The notes beneath the pieces were generated by a model. The model was not told where the DNA came from, ran no database searches, and worked only from the letters and a program-made list of their open reading frames with translations. Made by a program: the position numbers and the translations under genes. DNA of 55,556 nucleotides, from the NCBI GenBank assembly GCA_017525455.1, contig JAFXSS010000104.1, forward strand, positions 1 through 55,556, given 5' to 3'. This DNA comes from Paludibacteraceae bacterium (lineage in GTDB: Bacteria; Bacteroidota; Bacteroidia; Bacteroidales; Paludibacteraceae). Shown piece by piece: positions 43,155 to 54,146 of this stretch (position 1 is its first letter; every line of letters begins with the position of its first letter).

Positions 43155-45164
43155 ATGCTACCTATTGTACAAAACGAGCCGGGACTGCAACCATATGAGC
43201 AGGCCTTACAAGCCCGGCAAGACTATGCACTCCGCAAGATTAAAGAATTGACAGGCGGCAAAAGAAAACTCGCTCCTTGGGCTGACGGATATTTGTATTT
43301 TGGTCTGCATCACCTCAATCCCGGATGGGTATTGCGAGAGTGGGCACCCAATGCCACAGCTATCTATGTCAAGGGCGACTTCAACAATTGGCAGAAGAGC
43401 GAAGCCTATAGGCTTTATCCTGTCGGCAACGGCGTATGGGAAGGTTACTTTACCGAGGACCAGATGCATCACGGGCAGCTTTACAAACTTCTGGTTGAGT
43501 GGATGGGAGGTTACGGCGAACGCATACCTTCATATGCTCGCCGAGTGGTTCAGGACGACAACACCAAGATTTTCTCCGCTCAGGTTTGGGCACCTGTCAA
43601 AGAGTTTGACATGGGTAAGCGCCGTGGTCCGAAAGGTTGGAAGGCTGATAAGCCACTGTTCATCTACGAATGCCATATTGGCATGGCCACCGAGGAGCAA
43701 CGTGTAGGTACATACAACGAGTTCCGCTTGAACGTACTGCCACGTGTAGCACAACTCGGATACAACTGCATACAGATCATGGCTATTCAGGAGCACCCGT
43801 ACTATGGCTCGTTTGGATACCATGTCTCCAACTTCTTTGCTCCGTCATCGCGTTTCGGCACTCCTGAGGAACTCAAGGAACTCATCAGCGATGCACACGA
43901 AAGAGGCACTGCTGTTATCATGGACATCGTACACTCGCATGCTGTCAAGAACGAGATTGAGGGTCTGGGTAACTTCGACGGTACGCCTTACCAGTATTTC
44001 CACGACGGTCCGCGACGCGAACATCCGGCATGGGACAGTCTGTGCTTCAATTATGGCAAAAATGAGGTTTTGCACTTCCTGCTGTCTAACTGCAAGTATT
44101 GGCTTGAAGAGTATGACTTCGACGGCTTCCGGTTCGACGGCGTTACATCGATGATGTATCTCAGTCACGGTCTGGGCGAGGACTTCAACGGCTACCCGTC
44201 ATATTTCAACGGCAATGAGGATGGCGACGCTATCTGCTACCTTACGCTGGCTAACAAACTTATCCATGAGATTAAGAAGGATGCTATCACCATCGCCGAG
44301 GATATGTCCGGCATGCCCGGCATAGCCGCTCCGTTTGCTGACGGAGGCATGGGCTTCGACTATCGCCTGGCTATGGGTATACCTGACTTCTGGATTAAGT
44401 ATATCAAGGAGGTTCGCGACGAGGATTGGAAAGCCGGTCACATCCTTTATGAGATGACCAATCGCCGTCAGGGTGAAAAAACTATTTCTTACGCCGAGAG
44501 CCACGACCAGGCACTCGTTGGCGACAAAACTATTATTTTCCGTCTTGTAGATTCCGATATGTACTGGCACTTCGAGCACGGACACTCCACATATATGGTT
44601 GATCGCGGCATAGCCCTGCACAAGATGATCAGGCTTATCACAGCTTCTACCATCAATGGCGGATACCTCAACTTCATGGGCAATGAGTTCGGTCATCCCG
44701 AATGGATCGATTTCCCGCGGCAGGGCAACGGCTGGAGTTACCAGTATGCGCGCCGCCAATGGTCGCTGGTGGATAATCCGAATTTCTACTACGCCGACCT
44801 CAACCGCTTCGATGAAGCTATGATCCATCTGATGCGCAAGTCGGGTATCATGCCTGATACACCGATCATCAACCTCTGGGACCGCGAAGGCGATCAGGTC
44901 GTTGCATACATGCGCGACGACTACGTGTTCGTATTCAACTGGAACGGCACCAAGTCTTTCCCCGACTACGGATTCCTTGCGCCTGAAGGCAAGTACCAGG
45001 TTGTGCTCAACACCGACAATCCGAAATTTGCCGGTTTCGAGCAGACCGATGATACTGTGGATCACTTCACTATGCCCGACCGCGAGTATGCCAAGGACAA
45101 GAAGGGCTGGCTCAAGCTCTACCTGCCTGCGCGCACGGCCGTGGTGCTCAAAAAGGTGGATTGA
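43155..45164 (+). CDS. glgB: 1,4-alpha-glucan branching enzyme (GH13)
   Basis: 669 residues. An N-terminal CBM48-like domain (VLREWAPNATAIYVKGDFNN, about 58-77) is followed by the GH13 barrel: region I MDIVHSHAVKN, region II DGFRFDGVTSM with nucleophile Asp328, region III ITIAEDMSGMPG with acid/base Glu382, and region IV YAESHDQAL. The sequence type (LHHLNPGW, GGYLNFMGNEFGHPEWIDFP) is that of the GH13_8 group, shared with eukaryotic branching enzymes, and not the longer E. coli type. It forms alpha-1,6 branches in glycogen in the cytoplasm. It lies between the DUF386 gene and nagB. Confidence 0.95.
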   Translation: MLPIVQNEPGLQPYEQALQARQDYALRKIKELTGGKRKLAPWADGYLYFGLHHLNPGWVLREWAPNATAIYVKGDFNNWQKSEAYRLYPVGNGVWEGYFTEDQMHHGQLYKLLVEWMGGYGERIPSYARRVVQDDNTKIFSAQVWAPVKEFDMGKRRGPKGWKADKPLFIYECHIGMATEEQRVGTYNEFRLNVLPRVAQLGYNCIQIMAIQEHPYYGSFGYHVSNFFAPSSRFGTPEELKELISDAHERGTAVIMDIVHSHAVKNEIEGLGNFDGTPYQYFHDGPRREHPAWDSLCFNYGKNEVLHFLLSNCKYWLEEYDFDGFRFDGVTSMMYLSHGLGEDFNGYPSYFNGNEDGDAICYLTLANKLIHEIKKDAITIAEDMSGMPGIAAPFADGGMGFDYRLAMGIPDFWIKYIKEVRDEDWKAGHILYEMTNRRQGEKTISYAESHDQALVGDKTIIFRLVDSDMYWHFEHGHSTYMVDRGIALHKMIRLITASTINGGYLNFMGNEFGHPEWIDFPRQGNGWSYQYARRQWSLVDNPNFYYADLNRFDEAMIHLMRKSGIMPDTPIINLWDREGDQVVAYMRDDYVFVFNWNGTKSFPDYGFLAPEGKYQVVLNTDNPKFAGFEQTDDTVDHFTMPDREYAKDKKGWLKLYLPARTAVVLKKVD

Positions 45165-45204
45165 TGCAATCATTAAAGTATAATATCTAATACTTGTTAC
45201 CAAT

Positions 45205-45999
45205 ATGCGTCTGATAATTGAAAAGAATTATGACCTGATGTCGGAGTGGGCTGCGAATTTCGTTGCTCAGCGCATCAACGAGTTTGCACCAAAGGAGAGT
45301 AATCCTTTCGTGCTTGGACTGCCTACCGGCTCTTCGCCGCTGGGGATGTACCGCAAACTGATTGAACTCAACAAAGCCGGAAAAGTATCTTTCCGCAATG
45401 TTGTTACCTTCAATATGGACGAATATGTCGGACTGCCCGAAGAGCATCCCGAGAGTTATCACTCATTTATGTGGAACAACTTCTTCTCGCACATCGACAT
45501 TCGCAAGGAGAACGTCAATATCCTTAACGGCAATGCCGCGGATCTTGAGGCTGAGTGCTCTCGCTATGAGGCGAAGATCAAGAACTACGGAGGTATTCAT
45601 CTGTTCCTCGGCGGCATAGGACCTGACGGATATATAGCCTTCAACGAGCCGGGATCGTCGCTCACTTCGCGCACACGCAAAAAGGAACTGACCACTGATA
45701 CAATCATCGCTAACTCGCGATTCTTCAACAACGACATCAATCTTGTGCCTAAGACTGCACTCACCGTCGGTGTAGGTACAGTGATGGATGCCAAGGAGGT
45801 GCTGATACTCGTTAACGGCCACAACAAGGCTCGCGCACTGCAGCACGCAGTAGAAGGTGGCGTATCGCATATGTGGACCATCAGTGCTTTGCAGATGCAC
45901 CAGCATGGTATCATCGTATGTGACGAACTGGCCTGCGGCGAACTGAAGGTGGATACGTACAAGTACTTCCTCGACATCGAAAAAAATAATATTCTTTAA
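45205..45999 (+). CDS. nagB: Glucosamine-6-phosphate deaminase, catalytic His replaced by Tyr
   Basis: 264 residues, collinear with E. coli NagB. The substrate loop [14 protein letters not shown], the catalytic base in FNMDEYVGL (Asp72), and the active-site block [17 protein letters not shown] hold Asp141 and Glu148 at the exact E. coli numbers. Position 143, His in E. coli NagB and part of the Asp141-His143-Glu148 ring-opening relay, is Tyr here (codon TAT at 45631-45633, one base from CAT). SRTRKKEL follows normally. The enzyme converts GlcN6P to Fru6P and ammonia. Activity may be reduced or altered. Confidence 0.92.
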   Translation: MRLIIEKNYDLMSEWAANFVAQRINEFAPKESNPFVLGLPTGSSPLGMYRKLIELNKAGKVSFRNVVTFNMDEYVGLPEEHPESYHSFMWNNFFSHIDIRKENVNILNGNAADLEAECSRYEAKIKNYGGIHLFLGGIGPDGYIAFNEPGSSLTSRTRKKELTTDTIIANSRFFNNDINLVPKTALTVGVGTVMDAKEVLILVNGHNKARALQHAVEGGVSHMWTISALQMHQHGIIVCDELACGELKVDTYKYFLDIEKNNIL

Positions 46000-46038
46000 T
46001 CCGCTATTTGGTCAGAGTCAACCAATCAAATAGTAATT

Positions 46039-47559
46039 ATGGCTAATCAGTTATACCTCTATAATACGCTCGCGCGCACGAAGCAGCCTTTCCGTCCCTT
46101 GCATGAGGGCCATGTAGGTATGTACGTGTGCGGACCGACTGTGTACGGCGATGCTCATCTGGGGCATGCACGACCCGCTATCACGTTCGATATTCTGTTC
46201 CGCTACCTGACCAATATCGGGTATAAAGTTCGCTACGTACGCAACATAACGGATGTCGGTCACCTTGAGCACGATGCCGATGAGGGTGAGGATAAGATTG
46301 CCAAGAAAGCTCGTCTGGAGCAACTCGAACCGATGGAGGTTGTGCAATTCTTCACCAATCGCTACCATCATGATATGGAGGCGCTGAATGTGCTACCGCC
46401 ATCCATCGAGCCGCATGCTTCCGGACATATAATTGAGCAGATTGCTTTTGTGCAGAAGATTCTCGACAAGGGGTATGCCTACGTATCCAACGGCAGCATC
46501 TATATGGATGTTGAGCGGTACGCACAGGATTTTCCGTACGGCAAACTCAGCGGCCGCAACCTGGAGGATATAGTTACCGACACCCGCGAATTGGACGGGC
46601 AGGATGAGAAACGTCACTCTTTCGACTTCGCGCTGTGGAAGAAAGCTGCGCCCGAGCATATCATGCACTGGCCGGCTGTGTTCCGATATACAGAGAACGG
46701 CGAAGTAAAACAGCTGCAGTCCGAGGGATTCCCCGGCTGGCATATGGAGTGCTCGGCTATGGGCACGAAGTATCTGGGCGAGGAGTTTGATATCCACGGC
46801 GGCGGTATGGATTTGATGTTCCCGCACCACGAGGCAGAGATAGCACAATCCTGCGCAGCACTCGGCCATGACACCGTGCACTATTGGTTGCACAACAATA
46901 TGATCACCATCGCCGGCAAGAAGATGGGTAAGAGTTACAACAACTTCATCACTCTCCGGCAGTTCTTCACAGGCGATCATCCGCTGCTCACCAAGGCTTT
47001 CAGTCCGATGACCATCCGATTCTTCATTCTCATGGCGCACTATCGCTCAACGGTAGATTTCTCGTCAGAGGCACTGGAGGCAGCGGAGAAGGGCTACCAA
47101 CGTATGGCTGAGGCTTATGCCCGATTGCAAAAACTCCAGTCTGCTGACAATGCCCAACCTTTGGATGAAGTAGCCGGGCTGCGCGAGCGTTGTGCCGAAG
47201 CAATGAACGATGACCTGAATACGCCTATCGTCATCTCCAACCTGTTTGATTCTACCAAGATTATCAACAGCGTTGCCGACGGCAAGGCTGCTATCAGTGC
47301 TAGCGACTTAACCGAACTGCGCGATGTATGGCAGACCTACGCCATCGATATCCTTGGCCTGCAACTTAATGCCGGCGCTCAGCAAGCCGGAGATAGCCAT
47401 CAGCAAGCCTACAACGGCGCTATCGACCTGCTGCTTAACATCCGCCTGGAAGCCAAGCGTAACAAGGATTGGGGCACATCCGACCGCATACGCAACTCGC
47501 TCACCGATCTGGGATTCAAAATCAAGGATACCAAGGACGGCTTCGAGTGGTCGCTGTAG
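46039..47559 (+). CDS. cysS: Cysteine--tRNA ligase
   Basis: 506 residues, full length class I synthetase. The zinc ligand is in [10 protein letters not shown] (Cys31). The HIGH signature is HLGH at 40-43. Further zinc ligands are in WHMECSAMG and [10 protein letters not shown], and the KMSKS loop is present as KKMGKSYNN (KMGKS at 295-299). The C-terminal helical anticodon-binding region reaches [20 protein letters not shown]. It charges tRNA-Cys in the cytoplasm. It lies 39 bp after nagB and is followed by a strong terminator at 47593. Confidence 0.97.
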   Translation: MANQLYLYNTLARTKQPFRPLHEGHVGMYVCGPTVYGDAHLGHARPAITFDILFRYLTNIGYKVRYVRNITDVGHLEHDADEGEDKIAKKARLEQLEPMEVVQFFTNRYHHDMEALNVLPPSIEPHASGHIIEQIAFVQKILDKGYAYVSNGSIYMDVERYAQDFPYGKLSGRNLEDIVTDTRELDGQDEKRHSFDFALWKKAAPEHIMHWPAVFRYTENGEVKQLQSEGFPGWHMECSAMGTKYLGEEFDIHGGGMDLMFPHHEAEIAQSCAALGHDTVHYWLHNNMITIAGKKMGKSYNNFITLRQFFTGDHPLLTKAFSPMTIRFFILMAHYRSTVDFSSEALEAAEKGYQRMAEAYARLQKLQSADNAQPLDEVAGLRERCAEAMNDDLNTPIVISNLFDSTKIINSVADGKAAISASDLTELRDVWQTYAIDILGLQLNAGAQQAGDSHQQAYNGAIDLLLNIRLEAKRNKDWGTSDRIRNSLTDLGFKIKDTKDGFEWSL

Positions 47560-47592
47560 TAATCCTGGACAACACAATTTGTACAGACATAT

Positions 47593-47624
47593 AAAAGGGA
47601 ACTCATTACGAGTTCCCTTTTTTG
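47593..47624 (+). terminator. Terminator of cysS
   Basis: A perfect 12-bp stem AAAAGGGAACTC/GAGTTCCCTTTT (47593-47621), loop ATTAC, followed by TT. It may also stop minus-strand transcription (TTTTAT on that strand). Confidence 0.9.
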
Positions 47625-47675
47625 TCCAGTTTTGTCGAGGTTTTGTCGGGGTTTTGCACTATTCCCGCCAATCCC

Positions 47676-47774
47676 TTATTTCGCATCCGGGAAATATTTC
47701 AGGTCAGTCAATGCGCTGAATACATAGTTCGGAAATACGAACAATGTGCCCCAGTCCAAATACTTGTCAATCAT
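47676..47774 (-). pseudogene. Probable C-terminal gene fragment downstream of thrS
   Basis: A short minus-strand frame ends at 47676 and reads MIDKYLDWGTLFVFPNYVFS followed by ALTDLKYFPDAK. The frame is open upstream into the end of thrS (preceded by DGDSPWY) without an ATG start. The composition (Trp, Tyr, Phe and Pro in natural-looking context) suggests a real protein end rather than a random frame. I cannot name the family. It may be the remnant of a gene whose 5' part was lost next to thrS. Confidence 0.35.
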
Positions 47775-47800
47775 GTACCAGGGGGAATCGCCGTCGGCTG

Positions 47801-49768
<1,968 letters not shown>

Positions 49769-49816
49769 ATTGTTATAAACTTACAAATGTTTATGCCCGC
49801 AGCTGACCCACAAGAT

Positions 49817-49845
49817 TTTGCTCGCAAAATAATCGTTCGAGCAAA
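49817..49845 (-). other. Intercistronic hairpin ahead of thrS
   Basis: TTTGCTCG (49817-49824) and CGAGCAAA (49838-49845) form a perfect 8-bp stem around 13 nt. There is no T tract. It lies between the TlpA-like gene and thrS on their coding strand and could be a processing or attenuation site. The rest of 49769-49912 shows nothing recognisable. Confidence 0.4.
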
Positions 49846-49912
49846 GCGAGATAAGAATTGTCTGCCCGGGCGGATATGTTATTAGTTGTGATTTTCTGTT
49901 TCCTGCTTTCTC

Positions 49913-50671
49913 TTATTTCAGCAACTCCGCTATCTGCTCATGCTCGGGATTATGCGCCAGGATCGTTCCGTCGCGGCTGATGAGTACGGTGTGCGGTATA
50001 GCCATTATGCCATAGGCATTCGAGCCTTCGTCGTTGGTATCGCGCAGCTGAGTCCATGTCAGTTCAAGCTCGCTTACGGCTTTCTGCCATGCCTCGGGAT
50101 CGTTGTCTACCGATATGCCTACTATCGCTAGTTTGTTGCCATACTCTGCCAGCAGGGCTTTGAGCGCCGGCATCGAGCGACGGCATGGTCCGCACCAGCT
50201 TGCCCAGAAGTCCACCAGCAGATAATCTTTCTGCCCTACCAGCGAACTCAGTGCTACCTGCTCGCCATCTTTGGTATAAACGGTAAAGTCGGTGTACGGT
50301 TCGCCGGGCATCGTGGCTTGCTCTGCCTGGAACGCACGCAGATGACGCTCCAGACCGTGTGCCTCAATGCTGTCTACATCCAGCACGCTGAATGCTTGGA
50401 TCTTCTGGGGCATATCGAGCATATAATAGATATCTGCCAGTATCACATACGCAGCCTCCGAACCGGGTTCGGCTTGCTGCAGGGCCAGTGCCTCGTCGAT
50501 AAACGCGCTGATGATAGAGTCCGCCGCCTCGGGCTGCAGATCCTGACTGAGTTGTTCGGCCACACGGTCGTTCAGAGCCTGATACTCCTCCAGCAGTTGT
50601 GACGACTTGGGTTCTTTCTGGCACGCTGCCAACAGCATAGCAATGCTCAGGATGTAATAGATGCGCTTCAT
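49913..50671 (-). CDS. TlpA-like thioredoxin-fold lipoprotein
   Basis: 252 residues from the ATG at 50671 (a TTG three codons upstream is in frame but unlikely). The lipoprotein signal MKRIYYILSIAMLLAAC has Cys17. A helical N-terminal region at about 25-115 is followed by the AhpC/TSA-TlpA domain with LVDFWASWCGPCRRSMPALK (redox Cys pair near residue 160). A cis-Pro follows in MAIPHTVLI. It reduces disulfides of exported proteins in the periplasm; the N-terminal helical part is the DUF4369-replacing type seen in Bacteroidetes. It is monocistronic or leads into thrS. Confidence 0.9.
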   Translation of the reverse strand: MKRIYYILSIAMLLAACQKEPKSSQLLEEYQALNDRVAEQLSQDLQPEAADSIISAFIDEALALQQAEPGSEAAYVILADIYYMLDMPQKIQAFSVLDVDSIEAHGLERHLRAFQAEQATMPGEPYTDFTVYTKDGEQVALSSLVGQKDYLLVDFWASWCGPCRRSMPALKALLAEYGNKLAIVGISVDNDPEAWQKAVSELELTWTQLRDTNDEGSNAYGIMAIPHTVLISRDGTILAHNPEHEQIAELLK

Positions 50672-50723
50672 ATTTGTCAATTGTTGATTATGTTAACTAT
50701 AGCTGTTTGTATTTACACGGCTG

Positions 50724-50755
50724 CAAATTTACAAAATATTTTCCGTTTTTGCAAA
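50724..50755 (-). promoter_or_regulatory. Promoter of the TlpA-like gene
   Basis: On the minus strand TTTG (50755-50752), 20 bp and TAAATTTG (50731-50724), about 50 bp before the ATG. Confidence 0.75.
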
Positions 50756-50762
50756 TTATTGC

Positions 50763-50790
50763 ACAAAAAAGCCACCAAAGGTGGCTCTTT
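50763..50790 (-). terminator. Terminator of the OB-fold protein gene
   Basis: On the minus strand AGCCACC-TTT-GGTGGCT (50786-50770) is followed by TTTTTGTG. A second hairpin (50822-50847, TGCACG/CGTGCA core) lies between it and the stop codon at 50857. Confidence 0.85.
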
Positions 50791-50856
50791 TGCAGTAATA
50801 TGCTCAATAGAGTTTACCATCACCCCTTGCACGTAGCGTGCAGGGTTGCGGCTGTC

Positions 50857-52776
50857 TTACTCAGCTACTTGACCTTGCAGGTTGTAACGAACGCCGTTGC
50901 GCAAGATGTATATCTGTCCGTTCTCAATGAACTTGACAGCCTGCACATCGGTATTGATGTTGTCCACGCCCGTGCCATAGAGCACAACTTTACCGTTGAC
51001 GATTTCCAGAATAGTACGCTCGGGTTTAACCGTGCCGTCTTCTTCCGTCTTCTCGGCGTCATATTGCTTCTTGAGGTTACCTGTAATAACGACCTTTGCT
51101 CCGGCAACGAGCTGCTCTGCAATCGAAGCATCGCACTTGGCACGATAAGCCTGGAACACTTGTTCGCTGCTTCCTTCGGTATCGGTCAGCCAGAGAGAAA
51201 TATTGCCATAATCTGCGCTATACGCATAAGCCACGTCAGCTATAAACGCAGTAATCTCGTAGAGGTCGGTTGTAACGGCATTGTTAGCCAGAGCTTCAGC
51301 AGCCGTGATTGCTTCGGCAACGGTTGCCTTGATAGTTTTAACTTCTTCACCGCCGGAAAGGATTTCGACTGCACCGTCCATCAGCTCAGGAGTTGTGCCT
51401 TTGTAGTTGGTTACATATCCCGTTACTTTAACTTTTGCACCGTTCTTCAGACCTACACCTGCAGGTTGAACGGTCTTAACCATATATGCCTGGAAGGTCT
51501 TGGCCGAACCTTGCTGATCATCCATCCAGAATGTTACGCCATTGCTGTACAGGTCAGTTACGTAACCTACTACGGTTACTTTAACGTCACCCGTGGTACC
51601 GCTGGCCAGCGACAATGCATACTCGCGTGCCTGAGCGCATGTAATCTCCTGTCCTTCGGTCGGCTTGAACGGACGGTCGCCTACCAGAGCAATCTCGTCG
51701 CTGTTCTCATCAACTGCGTAGAACTCAACATCGTTCATGATACGGTAAACCTTCTCGCCTACAGTAAATGTGGCTTGTACGTCATAAATATTCAGGCTGT
51801 TTACGCCAATCTCCTTGAAGGTTACTTTTACGTTACCTGCGGTGATAGCGGTCTTGGTGCCGTTCAGCACAATCTCCGAACCTGCTGCCAGCGGATACGA
51901 TCCGGCGATAGCATCTTTCTTCGTGCTGTTGATCTTCAGGTTAACCAGGTTATTCTGGTCGTTGTTACCCTTGGCAATCTCCAGTGTCCAGCCTGTGCTC
52001 TCGCGGTAAGCGGTACCGGTAGCCCAATCCAAGTCTATCACACTGGTATTTGATTTTAGAGTACGGAAATAATATCCACCATCTATTTCATATACTTTAT
52101 TGTTATATAATTTCAAAGCTGTAGCATATACAAGGATCTCGTCACCTGCAAAGAATTCGACATCTGCTGAAGAAGAATATTTCTTGTTGTTTGCGCCATA
52201 CATTTTATACCCTTCAATAGAATCGTTCGCATTTTCAAGGTCTACCATCCAATAGTTAATGTTGCCGTATTTTGCGACATCTGCATCTTTTGTTAGGATT
52301 TCTACAACCTTTCCTTTCACATAGCATGGGCCAAGATTGTTCTCTTTAATTCGTTTAATCGCGTCTGATACACTAATTGTATCTAAGGTCACCACTGCGG
52401 CGCGCTCAATAATAGCAACGTTGCCATTTTTGATTTCTGCTGTACCACTGTAGTTCATAATTTTGCCTGTAAGTGTGATCTTGTCACCAACCTTTAGAGG
52501 GATATCCTTCTCGCCTTCCGGCAGGTTGCACCAATAGCCTTGGATGGTTTTCTTTGTCCCTGGTTCGTCATCCATCCAGAACGTCTGCTGCTCGCGACTG
52601 ATTACTTCATTGGTATTGGTAATGTAACCAGTAACGACATACGTTTCATTAGTTACACCATTAGAAGTTTCAGGCATAGCAGCCTTGGCTTCAGCACAAG
52701 TTACAGGAATAGGGTCTTGCGCATAAATGGAAGCCACAGCAACTAGCATTGCTGCAAGAGATAAAAATTTCTTCAT
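50857..52776 (-). CDS. Secreted protein with about four OB-fold-like domains
   Basis: 639 residues. A signal peptide (MKKFLSLAAMLVAVASIYAQ) is followed by repeated beta modules. Module 1 is at about 22-125 (YVVTGYITNTNEV, TFWMDDEPGTKKTIQGYW, GDKITLTGKIMNYSGTAEI). Module 2 is at about 130-240 (YVKGKVVEIL, INYWMVDLENAN). Module 3, at about 375-470, is very like module 1 (VTVVGYVTDLYSNGVTFWMD, KVKVTGYVTNYKGTTPEL). Module 4 is at about 480-605 (ITAFIADVAYAYSADYGNIS, AKVVITGNLKKQYDAE). Between modules 2 and 3 is a 130-residue beta insert. The tail FIENGQIYILRNGVRYNLQG matches that of the BspA-like protein. This is the exported nucleic-acid-binding-OB-like group of Bacteroidales, ligand unknown. 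Confidence 0.8.
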   Translation of the reverse strand: MKKFLSLAAMLVAVASIYAQDPIPVTCAEAKAAMPETSNGVTNETYVVTGYITNTNEVISREQQTFWMDDEPGTKKTIQGYWCNLPEGEKDIPLKVGDKITLTGKIMNYSGTAEIKNGNVAIIERAAVVTLDTISVSDAIKRIKENNLGPCYVKGKVVEILTKDADVAKYGNINYWMVDLENANDSIEGYKMYGANNKKYSSSADVEFFAGDEILVYATALKLYNNKVYEIDGGYYFRTLKSNTSVIDLDWATGTAYRESTGWTLEIAKGNNDQNNLVNLKINSTKKDAIAGSYPLAAGSEIVLNGTKTAITAGNVKVTFKEIGVNSLNIYDVQATFTVGEKVYRIMNDVEFYAVDENSDEIALVGDRPFKPTEGQEITCAQAREYALSLASGTTGDVKVTVVGYVTDLYSNGVTFWMDDQQGSAKTFQAYMVKTVQPAGVGLKNGAKVKVTGYVTNYKGTTPELMDGAVEILSGGEEVKTIKATVAEAITAAEALANNAVTTDLYEITAFIADVAYAYSADYGNISLWLTDTEGSSEQVFQAYRAKCDASIAEQLVAGAKVVITGNLKKQYDAEKTEEDGTVKPERTILEIVNGKVVLYGTGVDNINTDVQAVKFIENGQIYILRNGVRYNLQGQVAE

Positions 52777-52877
52777 GATTCTTTGGTTAATAAAGATTGA
52801 ATATTTATGTTAACTGAATTTTGACCTTTTTGCAATGACGAGGTGATAGATTTTTGCCACCGCGCCATAAGTCAGTA

Positions 52878-52925
52878 CAAAGATACAACAATTTTTGCAA
52901 ATATCAAAATTTTTTCATAACTTTG
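52878..52925. promoter_or_regulatory. Interlocked divergent promoters (OB-fold gene / NtrC-like gene)
   Basis: Minus strand: TTTG (52908-52905), 19 bp, TATCTTTG (52885-52878). Plus strand: TTTG (52894-52897), 20 bp, TAACTTTG (52918-52925). The overall span is 48 bp as in the other two modules. Confidence 0.8.
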
Positions 52926-52964
52926 TTGCAATTTTAGTAAAATATCTTCATTTTTAAACTGAAT

Positions 52965-54146
52965 ATGGCAAAAATCCTTGTTATTGACGACGAACGTGCG
53001 ATACGAAATATTCTGAAGGAGACTCTGGAGTTCGAGGGGTACTCCGTTGATGTTGCCGAGAACGGTGCTCAAGGCGTTGAGATGGCGCAAGCTGGCAGTT
53101 ACGACCTGATCTACAGCGATGTCAAGATGCCCCAGATGGACGGAACAGAACTGCTGGCTGCACTCAAGCATCCCGATAGCAACTGTGCCGATGTGCCCGT
53201 AGTGATGATTTCCGGACACGGCAATATAGAGACCGCTGTCGATTGCATCAAGCAGGGCGCGTACGATTTTCTGGAAAAACCGCTCGACCTCAACCGTCTG
53301 CTCGTTACCACACGTCACGGCATCGATAGCAAGCAGCTGCGCCATGAGGCTACCACCTTGCGCAACGAGGCTACCGCGCTCAAGAAGAAAGTCAACAGCA
53401 AATACCAGATGATCGGCTCCAGTGCCGCCATCGGGCAAGTTCGTGATATGATTGCCAAGGTCGCACCTACCGAAGCACGCGTGCTTATCACCGGCGAGAA
53501 CGGTACGGGCAAGGAGGTTGTGGCACGTATGCTGTTCGAGCAGAGTAACCGTGCCGACATGCCGCTCGTGACATGTAACTGCGCTGCCATACCGTCCGAA
53601 CTGATAGAGAGCGAACTGTTCGGTCATACCAAAGGCTCGTTCACCGGTGCTGTCAAGGATCGTGCCGGTAAGTTCGAGCAGGCCAACGGAGGCACACTGT
53701 TCCTCGATGAGATTGGCGACATGTCGCTCGCAGCACAAACCAAGGTTCTCCGTGCACTGCAGGAGGGCGAGGTTACACGCGTTGGTAGCGACAAACCTAT
53801 TCAGGTCAACGTGCGCGTCATTGCCGCCACTAACAAAGATCTGCATCGCGAGATTGAGAAAGGCACGTTCCGCGAGGATCTGTTCCATCGGCTCAATGTC
53901 ATTCCTATCCATGTGCCCGCGCTCGACGACCGCAAGGAAGATATACCCGAACTGGTCGAGTTCTTCACCTCACAGATCTGCGAGGAGCAAGGCTGGGCGG
54001 TCAAGCATTTTACACAAGATGCTATAGCGGCGTTGCAGCAACGTCACTGGCCCGGTAACATTCGTGAATTGAGGAACGTGGTCGAACGACTGATTATCTT
54101 ATCCGGCACGGAAATCTCCGCCGCTGACATAGAACACTTTGCTTGA
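52965..54146 (+). CDS. NtrC-like response regulator lacking a C-terminal DNA-binding domain
   Basis: 393 residues. The receiver domain (1-120) has the acidic pocket DDE at 8-10, phospho-acceptor Asp52 in [11 protein letters not shown], and Lys in FLEKPLD. A linker of about 20 residues rich in Arg/Lys/Glu follows. The sigma54-type AAA domain (about 145-375) has Walker A GENGTGKE at 177-184, the sigma54-contact loop as GSFTGA at 224-229 (usually GAFTGA), Walker [13 protein letters not shown], and [11 protein letters not shown]. The frame ends at ADIEHFA, directly after the AAA lid, so the Fis-type helix-turn-helix normally present is missing. The gene overlaps the 3' end of recF by 48 bp. No histidine kinase is nearby. 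Confidence 0.9.
   Translation: MAKILVIDDERAIRNILKETLEFEGYSVDVAENGAQGVEMAQAGSYDLIYSDVKMPQMDGTELLAALKHPDSNCADVPVVMISGHGNIETAVDCIKQGAYDFLEKPLDLNRLLVTTRHGIDSKQLRHEATTLRNEATALKKKVNSKYQMIGSSAAIGQVRDMIAKVAPTEARVLITGENGTGKEVVARMLFEQSNRADMPLVTCNCAAIPSELIESELFGHTKGSFTGAVKDRAGKFEQANGGTLFLDEIGDMSLAAQTKVLRALQEGEVTRVGSDKPIQVNVRVIAATNKDLHREIEKGTFREDLFHRLNVIPIHVPALDDRKEDIPELVEFFTSQICEEQGWAVKHFTQDAIAALQQRHWPGNIRELRNVVERLIILSGTEISAADIEHFA

Noticed and set aside
49769-49912. T-box or other tRNA-sensing leader for thrS
   Set aside because: No T-box bulge sequence or specifier loop could be found; only a simple 8-bp hairpin is present.
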